Source: an uncultured Alphaproteobacteria bacterium (lineage in GTDB: Bacteria > Pseudomonadota > Alphaproteobacteria > Rhodobacterales > Rhodobacteraceae). Taken from it: a DNA stretch of 64,000 nucleotides. The notes below the pieces were generated by a model. It had not been told where the DNA came from and ran no database searches. It saw only the letters and a list, made by a program, of their open reading frames with translations. Below are positions 7,406 to 16,399 of this stretch, piece after piece; position 1 is the first letter of the stretch, and the number at the start of each line of letters is the position of its first letter. A program made the position numbers and the translations under genes. Location of the stretch: assembly GCA_902537215.1 (NCBI GenBank), contig CACBAM010000012.1:1-64000 (forward strand), in the 5' to 3' direction.

Positions 7406-9238
7406 TTATTGACTTAGTTCTTCCAATTCAAGCCAACGCTCCTCGTATTCTTCAAGTTGATCTTTTGCCAACTTCAGCTCTTTGGTCATTTCAACAAAGC
7501 CATCAGGATCACTCTTATAAAAATCTCCATCGGATAACTTTTCTGTGAGTGTATTAATCTCGGTTTCTTTATCTTCAATTTGCTTAGGTAAGTTTTTTAA
7601 CTCATATTCAAGTTTATAGGTAAGTTTCTTAGTTTCAGATAACTCTTTTTTCGTTTCTACTTTTTTTACCTGATTAAAATTTTGTTCTTTCTTATCTTTG
7701 TTTTTCGATGGATATCTCTTTTGATTGAGATAGTCCGAATATCCTCCTATAAATTCTTCAATCTTTCCATCTCCCTCAAACGCCAAAACTTTAGTTACCG
7801 TCTGATCTAAAAAATCACGGTCGTGTGAAACCAATAATAATGTGCCCTCATAATTTATAAGAATCTCTTCAAGCATATCGAGTGTTTCCATATCGAGATC
7901 ATTTGTGGGCTCGTCAAGAATAAGACAGGTTTTCGGATCCGCTAAGATTTTAGCGAGTTTCAATCGGTTTTTCTGGCCACCCGACAGTGTCCCCACTTTA
8001 TCCAGCACAACACTTGGATCGAACATAAAGTCTTTCAAATAACCATAGATATGCCGTGTCTTTCCTCTGACATCAATATAGTCGCCACCATTAGGCGCCA
8101 TAACATCTTTTAGTCGATCGTTTGGTCTCAAATCACTTCTACTTTGGTCAAAGTATGAAAACTCAATTGTCTTTTGGACTTTCACGCTTCCACGATCAGC
8201 TTCTAACTCTTTAAGAATGAGCTTCAAAAAGGTTGATTTCCCTGATCCATTTTTACCAATGATCCCAATGCGATCCCCTCTCTTAATACGGATATTAAAA
8301 CCGTTGAGGATATTAATTTTCTCATCATCATTCTGAAATGATTTATGAACATTATAAAATTCACAAATTACTTTCGTATGATTATCGAGATCTTTAATCG
8401 GTTCATAGCTGATCTTTTTTGTAGCGCGACGATAGGCTGATTCATCAGCCTTTAACTTATCTCTCATTTCACGTACCTGGCTGAGACGTCGTACGTTTCT
8501 TTTTACGCGTGCTTTTACACCGCGAGATGCCCATTCTACTTCTTGAGCTACAATTTGTTTTCTTTTTTGAAGTTCGCGTTCCTCTTGCTCCAAAAGCATT
8601 GTTGACCACTCATCAAAAAACTTGAATCCTTTGGGACTAACTTTGAGTTTTCCTCTATCCAACCAAAATACTTTATTCGTTATATTTTCTAAAAAGCGTT
8701 TATCGTGGGAAATACATAATATTGCTCCCTGATAATTATTAAGATAACCCTCGAGCCAACTAATTGCTTCAAGGTCTAAATGGTTTGTTGGTTCATCAAG
8801 TAAAAGAATATCGGGCTCTTCAACAAAGGCTTTTGCCAAGCCCGCTCTTCGAAGCTGGCCACCCGATAGCATTGTCATGGGTTTTTTTACATCCAAATCG
8901 AGTGCCTCGGCCGCAATATCCACCTTATATTGATAGAGTTCACGATCTTCTCCTTTAATATTATTAAAGATAAAATCGAACACCGTTTCTTTTTCATTCG
9001 GTTGAAAATCTTGGACCAAATATCCTATTGTTGTTCCAGGATTTTCCCAGCGTTCTCCTTCATCCAGTGACTTGACACCTGTTATGATATTCATAATTGT
9101 TGATTTACCCGCACCATTTTTTCCTACCAACGCAATGCGACTACCTTGATGTATATTCAACGTAAGATCTTCAAATACAGGTGTCTCTTTATATCGAACG
9201 AGTGCCTCTTTTACGGAAAATATAAGCTGTGAAGACAT
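7406..9238 (-). CDS. uup: ABC-F family ATPase, Uup-like
   Basis: A 610-residue soluble protein with two ABC ATPase domains and no membrane part, the ABC-F arrangement. Domain 1 has Walker A GKNGAGKS (39-46), signature LSGGQLRR and Walker B LLLDEPTNHLD. Domain 2 has GKNGSGKS, LSGGQKNR and LILDEPTNDLD. The linker is basic and helical, and the last ~80 residues form a charged coiled coil, the feature that separates Uup from EttA or YheS. Uup binds branched DNA and ribosomes and limits precise transposon excision. It is a single gene between the RTX remnant and tRNA-Arg. Confidence 0.93.
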   Translation of the reverse strand: MSSQLIFSVKEALVRYKETPVFEDLTLNIHQGSRIALVGKNGAGKSTIMNIITGVKSLDEGERWENPGTTIGYLVQDFQPNEKETVFDFIFNNIKGEDRELYQYKVDIAAEALDLDVKKPMTMLSGGQLRRAGLAKAFVEEPDILLLDEPTNHLDLEAISWLEGYLNNYQGAILCISHDKRFLENITNKVFWLDRGKLKVSPKGFKFFDEWSTMLLEQEERELQKRKQIVAQEVEWASRGVKARVKRNVRRLSQVREMRDKLKADESAYRRATKKISYEPIKDLDNHTKVICEFYNVHKSFQNDDEKINILNGFNIRIKRGDRIGIIGKNGSGKSTFLKLILKELEADRGSVKVQKTIEFSYFDQSRSDLRPNDRLKDVMAPNGGDYIDVRGKTRHIYGYLKDFMFDPSVVLDKVGTLSGGQKNRLKLAKILADPKTCLILDEPTNDLDMETLDMLEEILINYEGTLLLVSHDRDFLDQTVTKVLAFEGDGKIEEFIGGYSDYLNQKRYPSKNKDKKEQNFNQVKKVETKKELSETKKLTYKLEYELKNLPKQIEDKETEINTLTEKLSDGDFYKSDPDGFVEMTKELKLAKDQLEEYEERWLELEELSQ

Positions 9239-9267
9239 TAATTTATTTAAATTAAATAGTTTTTTTA

Positions 9268-9344
9268 TGGCGCACCGGGGAGGATTCGAACCCCCGACCC
9301 CCTGATTCGTAGTCAGGTACTCTATCCAGCTGAGCTACCGGTGC
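9268..9344 (-). tRNA. tRNA-Arg (anticodon ACG)
   Basis: The minus strand folds as a 77-nucleotide tRNA. The acceptor stem is GCACCGG with CCGGTGC, the anticodon stem is CCTGA/TCAGG and its loop is CTACGAA, giving anticodon ACG, which adenosine deamination would turn into ICG to read CGU, CGC and CGA. The T loop is TTCGAAT, the discriminator is G, and the 3' CCA is genome-encoded at 9270-9268. It lies about 30 bases upstream of uup. Confidence 0.97.
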
Positions 9345-9374
9345 AATTATTGCGAATTTAATGAGGAGTTATCG

Positions 9375-9390
9375 AATTGTAAATACAATT
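9375..9390. repeat. 16-bp inverted repeat between tRNA-Arg and rpmH
   Basis: AATTGTA and TACAATT are perfect inverted arms with AA between them, in the divergent spacer between tRNA-Arg and rpmH. It may be an operator or a small hairpin in the tRNA leader. No T-run follows it, so a terminator is unlikely. Confidence 0.4.
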
Positions 9391-9430
9391 TCTCTTATAT
9401 ATTAATGGTTCAATTATTATAAATAGCTAA

Positions 9431-9459
9431 TTGACAATAAAGCCCGTTTCCATTAATCA
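9431..9459 (+). promoter_or_regulatory. Possible rpmH promoter (consensus -35, weak -10)
   Basis: TTGACA at 9431-9436 is a perfect -35 hexamer. Seventeen bases later lies TAATCA (9454-9459), which matches the -10 consensus poorly. The position, 25-50 bases before the rpmH ATG, is right for a strong ribosomal-protein promoter, but the weak -10 leaves doubt. Confidence 0.4.
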
Positions 9460-9483
9460 ATAAGGCTTGAAGGGAATTGTGTA

Positions 9484-9618
9484 ATGAAAAGAACATATCA
9501 ACCCAGTAACCGAGTTAGAAAGCGTCGTCACGGGTTTCGTTTACGTTCAGCAACAAGTGCTGGCAGAAAGATACTTAACCGACGGCGAGCACGCGGTAGA
9601 AAGACGTTATCCGCATAA
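9484..9618 (+). CDS. rpmH: 50S ribosomal protein L34
   Basis: A 44-residue, very basic protein starting MKRTYQPSN and continuing with [10 protein letters not shown] and [18 protein letters not shown]. This is the complete L34 sequence and normal family length. L34 sits in the large subunit near 23S domain I. The start is ATG at 9484. It heads the rpmH-rnpA-yidD-yidC-engB-argB run, a conserved alphaproteobacterial order linking ribosome, tRNA processing and membrane insertion. rnpA follows after 35 bases. Confidence 0.97.
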   Translation: MKRTYQPSNRVRKRRHGFRLRSATSAGRKILNRRRARGRKTLSA

Positions 9619-9653
9619 TATTCTAGTAGTCTTGACGACTGCAGGGAGTACTT

Positions 9654-10016
9654 ATGGATATCCAGACAATCAAGAAGCGCCGAGATTTTCTAAATGGTAA
9701 TAACGCACCTTACGCTGCTATGCCATCAGTAGTAATACAAAGCTACATGCGAACCGATGAGGTGGTGGAAACAGATGAATCCGTAATGATGGGTATTACA
9801 TGTTCGAAAAAAGTTGGGAATGCTGTCAAACGAAACAGAGCAAAACGACGATTAAGAGAGGCAGGAAAGATTGTACTTAAGGAAATCGGTATAAAAAAAA
9901 CCAACTATATTTTCATTGCTCGAAAGGATACAACGATCAAAGTAAAATTTACTGAACTATGTAATGATATAGAGAACGGAATAAAGAAGATATATGGCCA
10001 GGAGAAAGGTAAATAG
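9654..10016 (+). CDS. rnpA: Ribonuclease P protein component
   Basis: A 120-residue basic protein that assists the RNase P RNA in removing 5' leaders from pre-tRNAs. The family signature is present as SKKVGNAVKRNRAKRRLRE; the R-N-R-x-K-R core contacts P RNA and the substrate. An early conserved aromatic segment (KRRDFLNGN) begins the central cleft. The start at 9654 follows AGGGAG with suitable spacing. The stop TAG (10014-10016) directly abuts the yidD ATG, so the two are translated together. Confidence 0.96.
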   Translation: MDIQTIKKRRDFLNGNNAPYAAMPSVVIQSYMRTDEVVETDESVMMGITCSKKVGNAVKRNRAKRRLREAGKIVLKEIGIKKTNYIFIARKDTTIKVKFTELCNDIENGIKKIYGQEKGK

Positions 10017-10262
10017 ATGCTTATAAAAATTATTTCCTTTCCTATTCACATATATCGTCTTTTCATTAGCCCCTTGACCGGGAAGAATTGTCGCTTTGAA
10101 CCAACATGCTCTGAATACGCCTTAACAGCCTTAAAAACCCACGGGATTTTTTATGGATCCTATTTGTCTATAAAGCGAATATTAAAATGTCATCCATTTA
10201 GCCGATACTCTGGTTATGATCCTGTACCGAACAAGAAACAATCAAAAGACATTACTCGATAA
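10017..10262 (+). CDS. yidD: Membrane protein insertion efficiency factor YidD
   Basis: An 81-residue YidD protein. An N-terminal amphipathic helix ([18 protein letters not shown]) precedes the conserved cysteine motif [15 protein letters not shown] and the ending GYDPVPNK. YidD lies on the inner face of the cytoplasmic membrane and helps substrates enter the YidC insertase. There is no gap between rnpA and its ATG, and yidC follows 66 bases downstream, the usual neighbourhood. Confidence 0.95.
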   Translation: MLIKIISFPIHIYRLFISPLTGKNCRFEPTCSEYALTALKTHGIFYGSYLSIKRILKCHPFSRYSGYDPVPNKKQSKDITR

Positions 10263-10328
10263 ATCGATTGAATTAAGTCATTAGTAACCATATATTAGTC
10301 CCAGATTATTTAAGAGAAGGCAGAGCAG

Positions 10329-12128
10329 ATGGATGATCAGAATAAGAACCTTTTATTGGCAACGTCCCTAAGTTTTTTAGTACTGCTTGGTTGGATGCTC
10401 ATGTTTCCACCAGAGCCAATAGAGGAAGTGAGTCCTGAACAAACAACAGAACAAATTACACAAGAAGATAACCAAACAGGTACCGGTCTTAGCACTCCAG
10501 TGCAAGTTGATACCAATCAAAGCCAACAAAAAATAGATACATCTGCAGACGCACCGCGAGTACCAATAGAAACATCACGACTATCGGGTTCATTATCTTT
10601 AAAGGGTGGTAAAATAGACCACCTTAAACTCTTGGATTATTTTGAGACGCAGGAGGAGAACTCGAAGAACATTGAGCTCTTTCAGTTTGAAAATAAAAAC
10701 TATTATGCTGTCTATGGATGGTCATCACGAGACAGAGAAAATGTACCTAATCCAAACACTGTCTGGAACCTTGCAAAAGGTAAAACGCTTACACCCAGTA
10801 CACCTATAACGTTGCAATGGACGAGCCCCAAGGGCGTAATATTTGAAAGAGAAATTTCCATCGATGAAGATTTTCTATTCACTATAAAGCAGCGTGTATT
10901 TAATCAATCAAACGCAACCATTGATTTGGCAGCTTACGGAATACTAGCCCGTCATAGCGCCCCCGAAACTATTGGCTTTTATATTCTTCATGAAGGGATA
11001 GTAGGATATGATGATGGCGAACTTGTTGAGTTATCGTACGACGACATAACAGATCAGAAGTATGACGATAGAGAGCGTGCCAATCTTGAAATATATGAGA
11101 TTACAGAAAATGGCTGGATTGGTTTTACCGATAAATATTGGATGTCAACACTGGTTGGCGAACCTAAGAGTAAATTTAAAATGGCGAGCAAATATAACGA
11201 GGCAAACGATATTTACCAAGCCGATATTCGTCATCCTCTGCAGAGCATCGGGTCTGGACAATCTACGGAAGTAAAAACATATCTATTCGCAGGTGCTAAA
11301 GAGGTCAATACGATAAAATCGTATCAGAAAGAGGCCAATTTTGCTGACTTTATAGATACCGTTGACTGGGGATGGTTTTTCTTTTTAACGAAACCAATTT
11401 TTTCCTTACTTGATTATTGTAATAAGCTTGTCGGGAATATGGGGTGGGCGATCATTCTTCTTACGTTGGTTGTAAAGACAGTATTACTGCCACTTGCTTA
11501 TAAATCTTACGTTTCAATGTCAAAATTAAAGCAACTACAACCTGAAATGGAAAAAATAAAAAAGCGGGTCGGCGATGATCGAATGAAGTTACAGCAAGAA
11601 ATGATGGCTTTGTACAAGAAAGAAAAAGTCAATCCTGCTGCCGGTTGTTTACCTATACTTTTGCAAATTCCGATCTTCTTCTCATTATACAAAGTCCTTT
11701 TTGTTACCATTGAAGTAAGGCATGCTCCGTTCATAGGATGGATCACCGACCTTTCAGCCCCCGATCCTAGCTCTATATTAAATTTATTCGGCTTGCTGCC
11801 ATTCTCGCCACCTGGCCCAGAAAGTTTTCTCGTTATTTTTTCTATTGGGGTCTACCCAATACTTATGGGTATAACAATGTGGTTGCAACAGAAGCTTAAT
11901 CCAGCGCCAACTGATAAAACACAGCAAATGATTTTTGCATGGATGCCCTGGATTTTCATGTTCCTTCTTGGGCAGTTCTCCAGTGGCCTAGTAATATACT
12001 GGGTAGCAAATAATATCATCACGTTTGCACAACAGTATTTTATTATGGCATCACAAGGTGTGAAACCAGATATTTTTGGAAATATTCTGAGCTCCTTTAA
12101 AAAGGAAGGGGCCTCCAAAGAAAACTAA
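10329..12128 (+). CDS. yidC: Membrane protein insertase YidC
   Basis: A 599-residue YidC/Oxa1 insertase. An N-terminal helix (LLLATSLSFLVLLGWMLMF) anchors a large periplasmic beta-domain covering about residues 60-340. This is followed by the conserved hydrophobic core with WGWFFFLTKPIFSLLDY, NMGWAIILLTLVVKTVLLPL and the helix GCLPILLQIPIFFSLYKVL. The length is that of Gram-negative YidC. It inserts inner-membrane proteins such as respiratory and ATPase subunits, alone or with SecYEG (secY and secE are also in this window). The C-terminus ends with a short basic tail (SFKKEGASKEN). Confidence 0.97.
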   Translation: MDDQNKNLLLATSLSFLVLLGWMLMFPPEPIEEVSPEQTTEQITQEDNQTGTGLSTPVQVDTNQSQQKIDTSADAPRVPIETSRLSGSLSLKGGKIDHLKLLDYFETQEENSKNIELFQFENKNYYAVYGWSSRDRENVPNPNTVWNLAKGKTLTPSTPITLQWTSPKGVIFEREISIDEDFLFTIKQRVFNQSNATIDLAAYGILARHSAPETIGFYILHEGIVGYDDGELVELSYDDITDQKYDDRERANLEIYEITENGWIGFTDKYWMSTLVGEPKSKFKMASKYNEANDIYQADIRHPLQSIGSGQSTEVKTYLFAGAKEVNTIKSYQKEANFADFIDTVDWGWFFFLTKPIFSLLDYCNKLVGNMGWAIILLTLVVKTVLLPLAYKSYVSMSKLKQLQPEMEKIKKRVGDDRMKLQQEMMALYKKEKVNPAAGCLPILLQIPIFFSLYKVLFVTIEVRHAPFIGWITDLSAPDPSSILNLFGLLPFSPPGPESFLVIFSIGVYPILMGITMWLQQKLNPAPTDKTQQMIFAWMPWIFMFLLGQFSSGLVIYWVANNIITFAQQYFIMASQGVKPDIFGNILSSFKKEGASKEN

Positions 12129-12142
12129 TAAAGGAGCCATAG

Positions 12143-12760
12143 ATTACAAAATCACCTTTATTAAATGAAGTCTCCTTTTTAAAAGGAGTGGCTGGGATTG
12201 ATGGTTTGCCTCCAGATAGAGAAGCAGAAGTATGTTTCATAGGGCGATCCAATGTTGGAAAATCCTCACTAATTAATGCCCTATTTGAAAGAAGAAACCT
12301 GGCAAGGACTTCCAAGACCCCAGGTCGAACTCAAGAGTTAAATTTTTTCTCATTGGGAGAAAGTAGCTATATCGTTGACCTCCCAGGCTATGGTTACGCA
12401 AAAGCGTCAAAAGATAAAAGGTCAGATTGGCAGACTCTCATAAAGTCATATATCGCGGAAAGACGTTCACTTAAGAGGGTATTTACTCTTGTCGATGCAA
12501 GGCACGGGCTTAAAGATAATGATAGAGAATTTTTTTCCTTTTTGGATACCTATGCTGTGAATTATCAAATAGTACTTACCAAAATAGATAAGGTTAAGAA
12601 AACTGAGTTGCCGAAACTTCTAGACGAAATAAATAGCAAAATAGAAGAGCATCCTGCCTGCAATCCAGAATTTTTAATGACATCAGCGATAAAAAAAAGC
12701 GGTATTAGTGAAATTCGAGACGTAATGTTCTCAATTTTAGGTTTAAATCAAAATAATTGA
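12143..12760 (+). CDS. engB: Ribosome-biogenesis GTPase EngB (YihA/YsxC), probable AUU start
   Basis: A GTPase needed for 50S subunit assembly. G1 is GRSNVGKSS, the switch region is RTSKTPGRTQ, G3 is DLPGYG, G4 is TKID and G5 is SAIKK. The first ordinary start codon is GTG at 12188, but GGAG touches it with no spacing. The open frame also continues upstream with EVSFLKGVAGIDGLPP, which matches the conserved pre-G1 segment of alphaproteobacterial EngB. The frame closes upstream at TAG (12140-12142). The only initiator-like codon in the extension is ATT at 12143, placed 6 bases after AAGGAG (12131-12136). I therefore call the AUU start, giving 205 residues. It lies 14 bases after yidC. Confidence 0.88.
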   Translation: MTKSPLLNEVSFLKGVAGIDGLPPDREAEVCFIGRSNVGKSSLINALFERRNLARTSKTPGRTQELNFFSLGESSYIVDLPGYGYAKASKDKRSDWQTLIKSYIAERRSLKRVFTLVDARHGLKDNDREFFSFLDTYAVNYQIVLTKIDKVKKTELPKLLDEINSKIEEHPACNPEFLMTSAIKKSGISEIRDVMFSILGLNQNN

Positions 12761-12793
12761 CAAATCAGCATTATAATTGCATTAGGTTTTTCT

Positions 12794-13660
12794 ATGAACG
12801 GTAAAATAGAAAATAATTTTAAGCAAACGGCAGCCACGCTGGCCGAAGCGCTACCATACATCCAGAGATATGAGGACTCGACAATAGTTATTAAGCTTGG
12901 AGGTCATGCCATGACGAGCAAACCCTCAATGGAAAATTTTGCGCGAGATATTGTTTTGATAAAGCAATGTGGCGTCAACCCAGTGATAGTACATGGCGGT
13001 GGCCCTATGATTAATAAGGTATTATCAGATTTAAAAATTGATAGCGAATTTGCTGAGGGCAAGAGGATAACAGATGGTAAGACTATGGAAGTTGTTGAAA
13101 TGGTGCTCTCTGGCAATGTTAACAAATCTATAGTTAATGCAATCAATAGCCAAGGTGGGAAAGGTGTTGGACTATCTGGAAAAGATGCGAATATGATTGA
13201 ATGTGAGCAAGATAATCCCAAACTTGGATTTGTTGGGAGGATAAAAAAAGTTGATACTGATATAGTCCAGAATTTTATAAAGAGTGACTTTATCCCCGTT
13301 ATTGCCCCCATCGGTTTTGGAATAAAGGGCGAAACATTTAATATTAATGGTGATACAGCAGCGGGTGCTATAGCCTCAAGCCTCTTAGCTGATCGTCTCT
13401 TACTGCTAACGGATGTGGTCGGTGTAAAAGATAGCGAAGATCAATTAATTAATCAATTGACTATAGAAGAGGCAAAAAATTTAATAGACACAGGAATTAT
13501 TAACTCGGGAATGATTCCCAAGGTTAATACGTCGATAAAAGCTATTGAAGAGGGTGTTAGGGCATCCGTTATAATCGATGGGAGAGTTGATCATGCCTGT
13601 CTTCTTGAGCTCTTTACTAGCCACGGTGTAGGCACTCTGTTTAAAAAAACTTTTGACTAG
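12794..13660 (+). CDS. argB: Acetylglutamate kinase
   Basis: A 288-residue amino-acid kinase that phosphorylates N-acetylglutamate, the second step of arginine synthesis. Motifs: IKLGGHAM (33-40) for the ATP phosphates, HGGGP (67-71) for the substrate, GLSGKDANM in the middle, INGDTAAGAIA and the GMIPK lysine near the C-terminus. The N-terminal helix (NFKQTAATLAEALPYI) is of the arginine-inhibited, hexameric class, so feedback control by arginine is likely. argF and argD lie 41 kb away in the same window. The start is ATG at 12794, 33 bases after engB. Confidence 0.96.
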   Translation: MNGKIENNFKQTAATLAEALPYIQRYEDSTIVIKLGGHAMTSKPSMENFARDIVLIKQCGVNPVIVHGGGPMINKVLSDLKIDSEFAEGKRITDGKTMEVVEMVLSGNVNKSIVNAINSQGGKGVGLSGKDANMIECEQDNPKLGFVGRIKKVDTDIVQNFIKSDFIPVIAPIGFGIKGETFNINGDTAAGAIASSLLADRLLLLTDVVGVKDSEDQLINQLTIEEAKNLIDTGIINSGMIPKVNTSIKAIEEGVRASVIIDGRVDHACLLELFTSHGVGTLFKKTFD

Positions 13661-13669
13661 TCTTTAGGA

Positions 13670-14317
13670 ATGTCAGATACCCTGCTGTCAATTCAAAGAA
13701 TGCTAGATAAGAAAAGCCTTGATATCGTAGGCTATTTTAACCCAGATGGGTCTGATAATGTTTGCTCTAAAGTGAGAACCATTCTGCTAATAGGACCAAA
13801 AGAGCCTTATTTTTGGGATGTATTTAAAAAAAGTAGGGAATACAAGAACAAAAAAGAAAACCCACTCGATAGATGGTCAAAAAAGACCATAAAGGAAATT
13901 GCAATAAAATTTGATGCAAGATCATTTTTTCCTTTTGAAGAGCCCTTTCAGCCATTCATTACGTGGGCACAAAAATGTTCAACGATGAGGTCGTCTCCTG
14001 TTCGCCTTTTAGTACATGAAGAGAAGGGCCTATTTATTTCTTTTCGAGGGGCACTCGGTATAAATGAATATATTGAATCACCAGATAACTCGAAAGATAT
14101 CTGCACCTCATGTGAGAAACCATGCCTCACTGCTTGTCCAGTAAGTGCACTTAACCAAGACGGCTATGATGTTATTCGATGTAAGGAATATGTGAACACA
14201 CCTAGTGGTCAAGAATGTAGAAACGGCTGCCTTGTCAGAAGATCCTGTCCCTCTGGTCAGAATTTAAGACTGAAGGAACAATCAAATTTTCATATGCGTG
14301 CTTTTCTTAGCGATTAG
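13670..14317 (+). CDS. 4Fe-4S ferredoxin-type protein, QueG-related in its cluster domain
   Basis: A 215-residue protein I can place only by its Fe-S binding region. After a ~140-residue N-terminal domain of unknown role comes CTSCEKPCLTACP (C-x2-C-x3-C-x3-C-P), then a second cysteine group CRNGCLVRRSCP. The order suggests one full and perhaps one further cluster. The layout resembles the C-terminal part of QueG-like reductases but lacks their B12 domain. It begins 9 bases after argB and is likely co-transcribed, though its role in arginine synthesis, if any, is unknown. It converges on aapP, the two stops being one base apart. Confidence 0.7.
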   Translation: MSDTLLSIQRMLDKKSLDIVGYFNPDGSDNVCSKVRTILLIGPKEPYFWDVFKKSREYKNKKENPLDRWSKKTIKEIAIKFDARSFFPFEEPFQPFITWAQKCSTMRSSPVRLLVHEEKGLFISFRGALGINEYIESPDNSKDICTSCEKPCLTACPVSALNQDGYDVIRCKEYVNTPSGQECRNGCLVRRSCPSGQNLRLKEQSNFHMRAFLSD

Positions 14318-14331
14318 GTTAATGACCTAAT
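14313..14331. terminator. Short hairpin spanning the convergent stops
   Basis: ATTAGGT and ACCTAAT (7 bp) flank the loop TAATG and contain both stop codons of the converging genes. There is no T-tract on either strand, so this is at best a weak bidirectional terminator. Confidence 0.35.
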
Positions 14332-15083
14332 ATCTGACTCAAAAACAGCTTTGTTCGATCAGACTTTGGTTTTTTGAAGAACTCTTCCGGTTCGTTTTGT
14401 TCAACAATCTGACCGTCGTCCATGAATATAACTCTATCCGCAACCTGCCTGGCAAAGCCCATCTCATGAGTAACACATATCATTGTCATGCCTTCTTCAG
14501 CTAGCTGAATCATAGTATCCAGCACCTCTTTAATCATTTCAGGGTCCAATGCGGAAGTCACTTCATCAAATAACATTATTCTTGGTTTCATGCATAGAGA
14601 TCTTGCAATTGCTACTCTTTGTTGTTGTCCCCCAGAAAGTTGACCTGGGTATTTATGAGCCTGTTCAGGAATTTTCACTTTTTCAAGCATTTCCATTGCG
14701 ATCTCTGTAGCTTCTTTTTCCGGAGTTTCTCTAACCCACATAGGAGCTAGAGTACAATTTTCTAAAGTTGTCAAATGAGGGAACAAATTAAAGTGCTGAA
14801 AGACCATACCTACTTCAGATCTGATCTTATCAATATTCTTTAGGTCAGTGGTTAGCTCTGTACCGTCAACAATTATGCTTCCCTTTTGATGCTCTTCAAG
14901 TCTATTAATGCATCTTATCAGTGTTGATTTACCAGATCCAGATGGTCCGCAGACAACAATTCTCTCACCTCTTCTCACTTCCAGATTAATATCCCTAAGT
15001 ACGTGGAAGTTACCAAACCACTTGTTCATATCAGATATGTGGATAGCTACTTCATCTGTTATGTTTATCTTAGTTTTTTCCAT
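14319..15083 (-). CDS. aapP: General L-amino acid ABC transporter, ATP-binding protein AapP
   Basis: A 254-residue ABC ATPase of the polar amino acid class. Walker A is GPSGSGKST, the signature is [15 protein letters not shown], Walker B is [12 protein letters not shown] and the switch His is in [25 protein letters not shown] is the Q-loop signature of amino-acid importers. It powers AapQM and is last in the aapJ-aapQ-aapM-aapP order; 32 bases separate it from aapM. The energised system takes up many L-amino acids from the periplasm. Confidence 0.96.
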   Translation of the reverse strand: MEKTKINITDEVAIHISDMNKWFGNFHVLRDINLEVRRGERIVVCGPSGSGKSTLIRCINRLEEHQKGSIIVDGTELTTDLKNIDKIRSEVGMVFQHFNLFPHLTTLENCTLAPMWVRETPEKEATEIAMEMLEKVKIPEQAHKYPGQLSGGQQQRVAIARSLCMKPRIMLFDEVTSALDPEMIKEVLDTMIQLAEEGMTMICVTHEMGFARQVADRVIFMDDGQIVEQNEPEEFFKKPKSDRTKLFLSQILGH

Positions 15084-15115
15084 ATCAATCTTACTCCTAA
15101 CCTAAATAGAAAATT

Positions 15116-16399
15116 CTATTTATCCGTTTTTAATTTTCTTTCTAAATATTGTGAGTACTGGGACATACCCCAACAAAAAATAAAGAACATCAATCCAATA
15201 GCGACGTAGAGTTCCCAATAAATACCATTCCACTTTTGATCCGCTCTTATTGTCGACGCAAGCCCTACCGGATCCCTTAGGCTTATTATGGATACAAGAG
15301 TTGTATCTTTAAACAACCCAATAAAGGTGTTCACAATACCTGGAATGGATATTTTTAATGCCTGCGGCATTATTATAAGCCTTTGTGATTGCCAGTAAGT
15401 GAGCCCTAACGACGCTGACGCTTCATGCTGACCTAATGGTAATCCCGCTAGCCCGCCTCGAATTACCTCAGCCATATAAGCTGCGGAAAATAATGTAACC
15501 ATAATTACTACTCTCAACACAATATCAAAGTTGGTTCCTGGAGGTAAAAAGTAGTTTAGTAAAACGGACGCAACAAATAACAACGTTATGAGGGGTACGC
15601 CCCGTATAAACTCGATGAACCCTACACAAATCATCTTAATTACTGGTAAGTTAGATTGTCTACCCAATGCTAATAAAATCCCAATAGGAAAAGACGCAAC
15701 AATTCCTGTAACTCCTACGATCAGAGACAAAGTAAATCCACCCATCTTTAAAGACTCGACGAAGGGAAGACTAATTGGCAAAATAACGTTAAGAAGACCT
15801 ACCAACGGATTGGAGATAAAGAGAAAAAATACGGCAGTAAATAAGAAAGCGAGGATAGCTGCTACCATATAGTTTTTTAGATACCGTCTTATTAAACTCA
15901 GAAAAAACAGCGCTCCTAAAGTTAACCCAATATATACTATACTAATTGACCAAAACGATCCCCCCCACAGTAGCCATACAGCTAATCCGGGATAAATTAT
16001 TGAAAACCAAAAAAAACGAAAAAACCTTGGAAATAATATAGGAACGATTGCGAGTAACAAAAACATAAAAGTTAATGTAGGCCTCCAATACTCCTCAGCT
16101 GGATACAGTCCGAAAAGCAATTGTTTCCATCTAGCCGTAAGTACTGAAAAGCAAGCTACGTCTGGGTCTAAGTCTAGACATTCTCTTAGCGATTTAGTAT
16201 TCCAGTGTCCTCCATAAGCCCAAGGTATGAAATCCCATAATATTACAACTATAAAGTATACCGATAACACTGTGAGTATCGAGTTTAGCCATGATGAAAA
16301 TAAATTTTGTCTTAACCATCCAATAAGCCCAACCTCTGTTATTGGCGGCGCTGATGGAGGTATTTCTTTTTTTCTTACAAAAGCTATCTTAGTCATCAT
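15116..16399 (-). CDS. aapM: General L-amino acid ABC transporter permease AapM
   Basis: A 427-residue inner-membrane permease. A long N-terminal region has several helices and a periplasmic loop with LRECLDLDPDVACF, which is characteristic of AapM. The C-terminal half holds the core permease domain with the ATPase-contact EAA motif HEASASLGLTYWQ. It forms a heterodimer with AapQ. The start ATG at 16399 overlaps the aapQ stop by 4 bases; a second ATG immediately follows at 16396. The minus-strand order agrees with the rhizobial aap operon. Confidence 0.95.
   Translation of the reverse strand: MMTKIAFVRKKEIPPSAPPITEVGLIGWLRQNLFSSWLNSILTVLSVYFIVVILWDFIPWAYGGHWNTKSLRECLDLDPDVACFSVLTARWKQLLFGLYPAEEYWRPTLTFMFLLLAIVPILFPRFFRFFWFSIIYPGLAVWLLWGGSFWSISIVYIGLTLGALFFLSLIRRYLKNYMVAAILAFLFTAVFFLFISNPLVGLLNVILPISLPFVESLKMGGFTLSLIVGVTGIVASFPIGILLALGRQSNLPVIKMICVGFIEFIRGVPLITLLFVASVLLNYFLPPGTNFDIVLRVVIMVTLFSAAYMAEVIRGGLAGLPLGQHEASASLGLTYWQSQRLIIMPQALKISIPGIVNTFIGLFKDTTLVSIISLRDPVGLASTIRADQKWNGIYWELYVAIGLMFFIFCWGMSQYSQYLERKLKTDK

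Noticed and set aside
12757-12777. TTGACA and TATAAT upstream of argB as a promoter
   Set aside because: Both hexamers are perfect, but they are separated by only 9 bases, far below the 16-18 needed for a sigma70 promoter.
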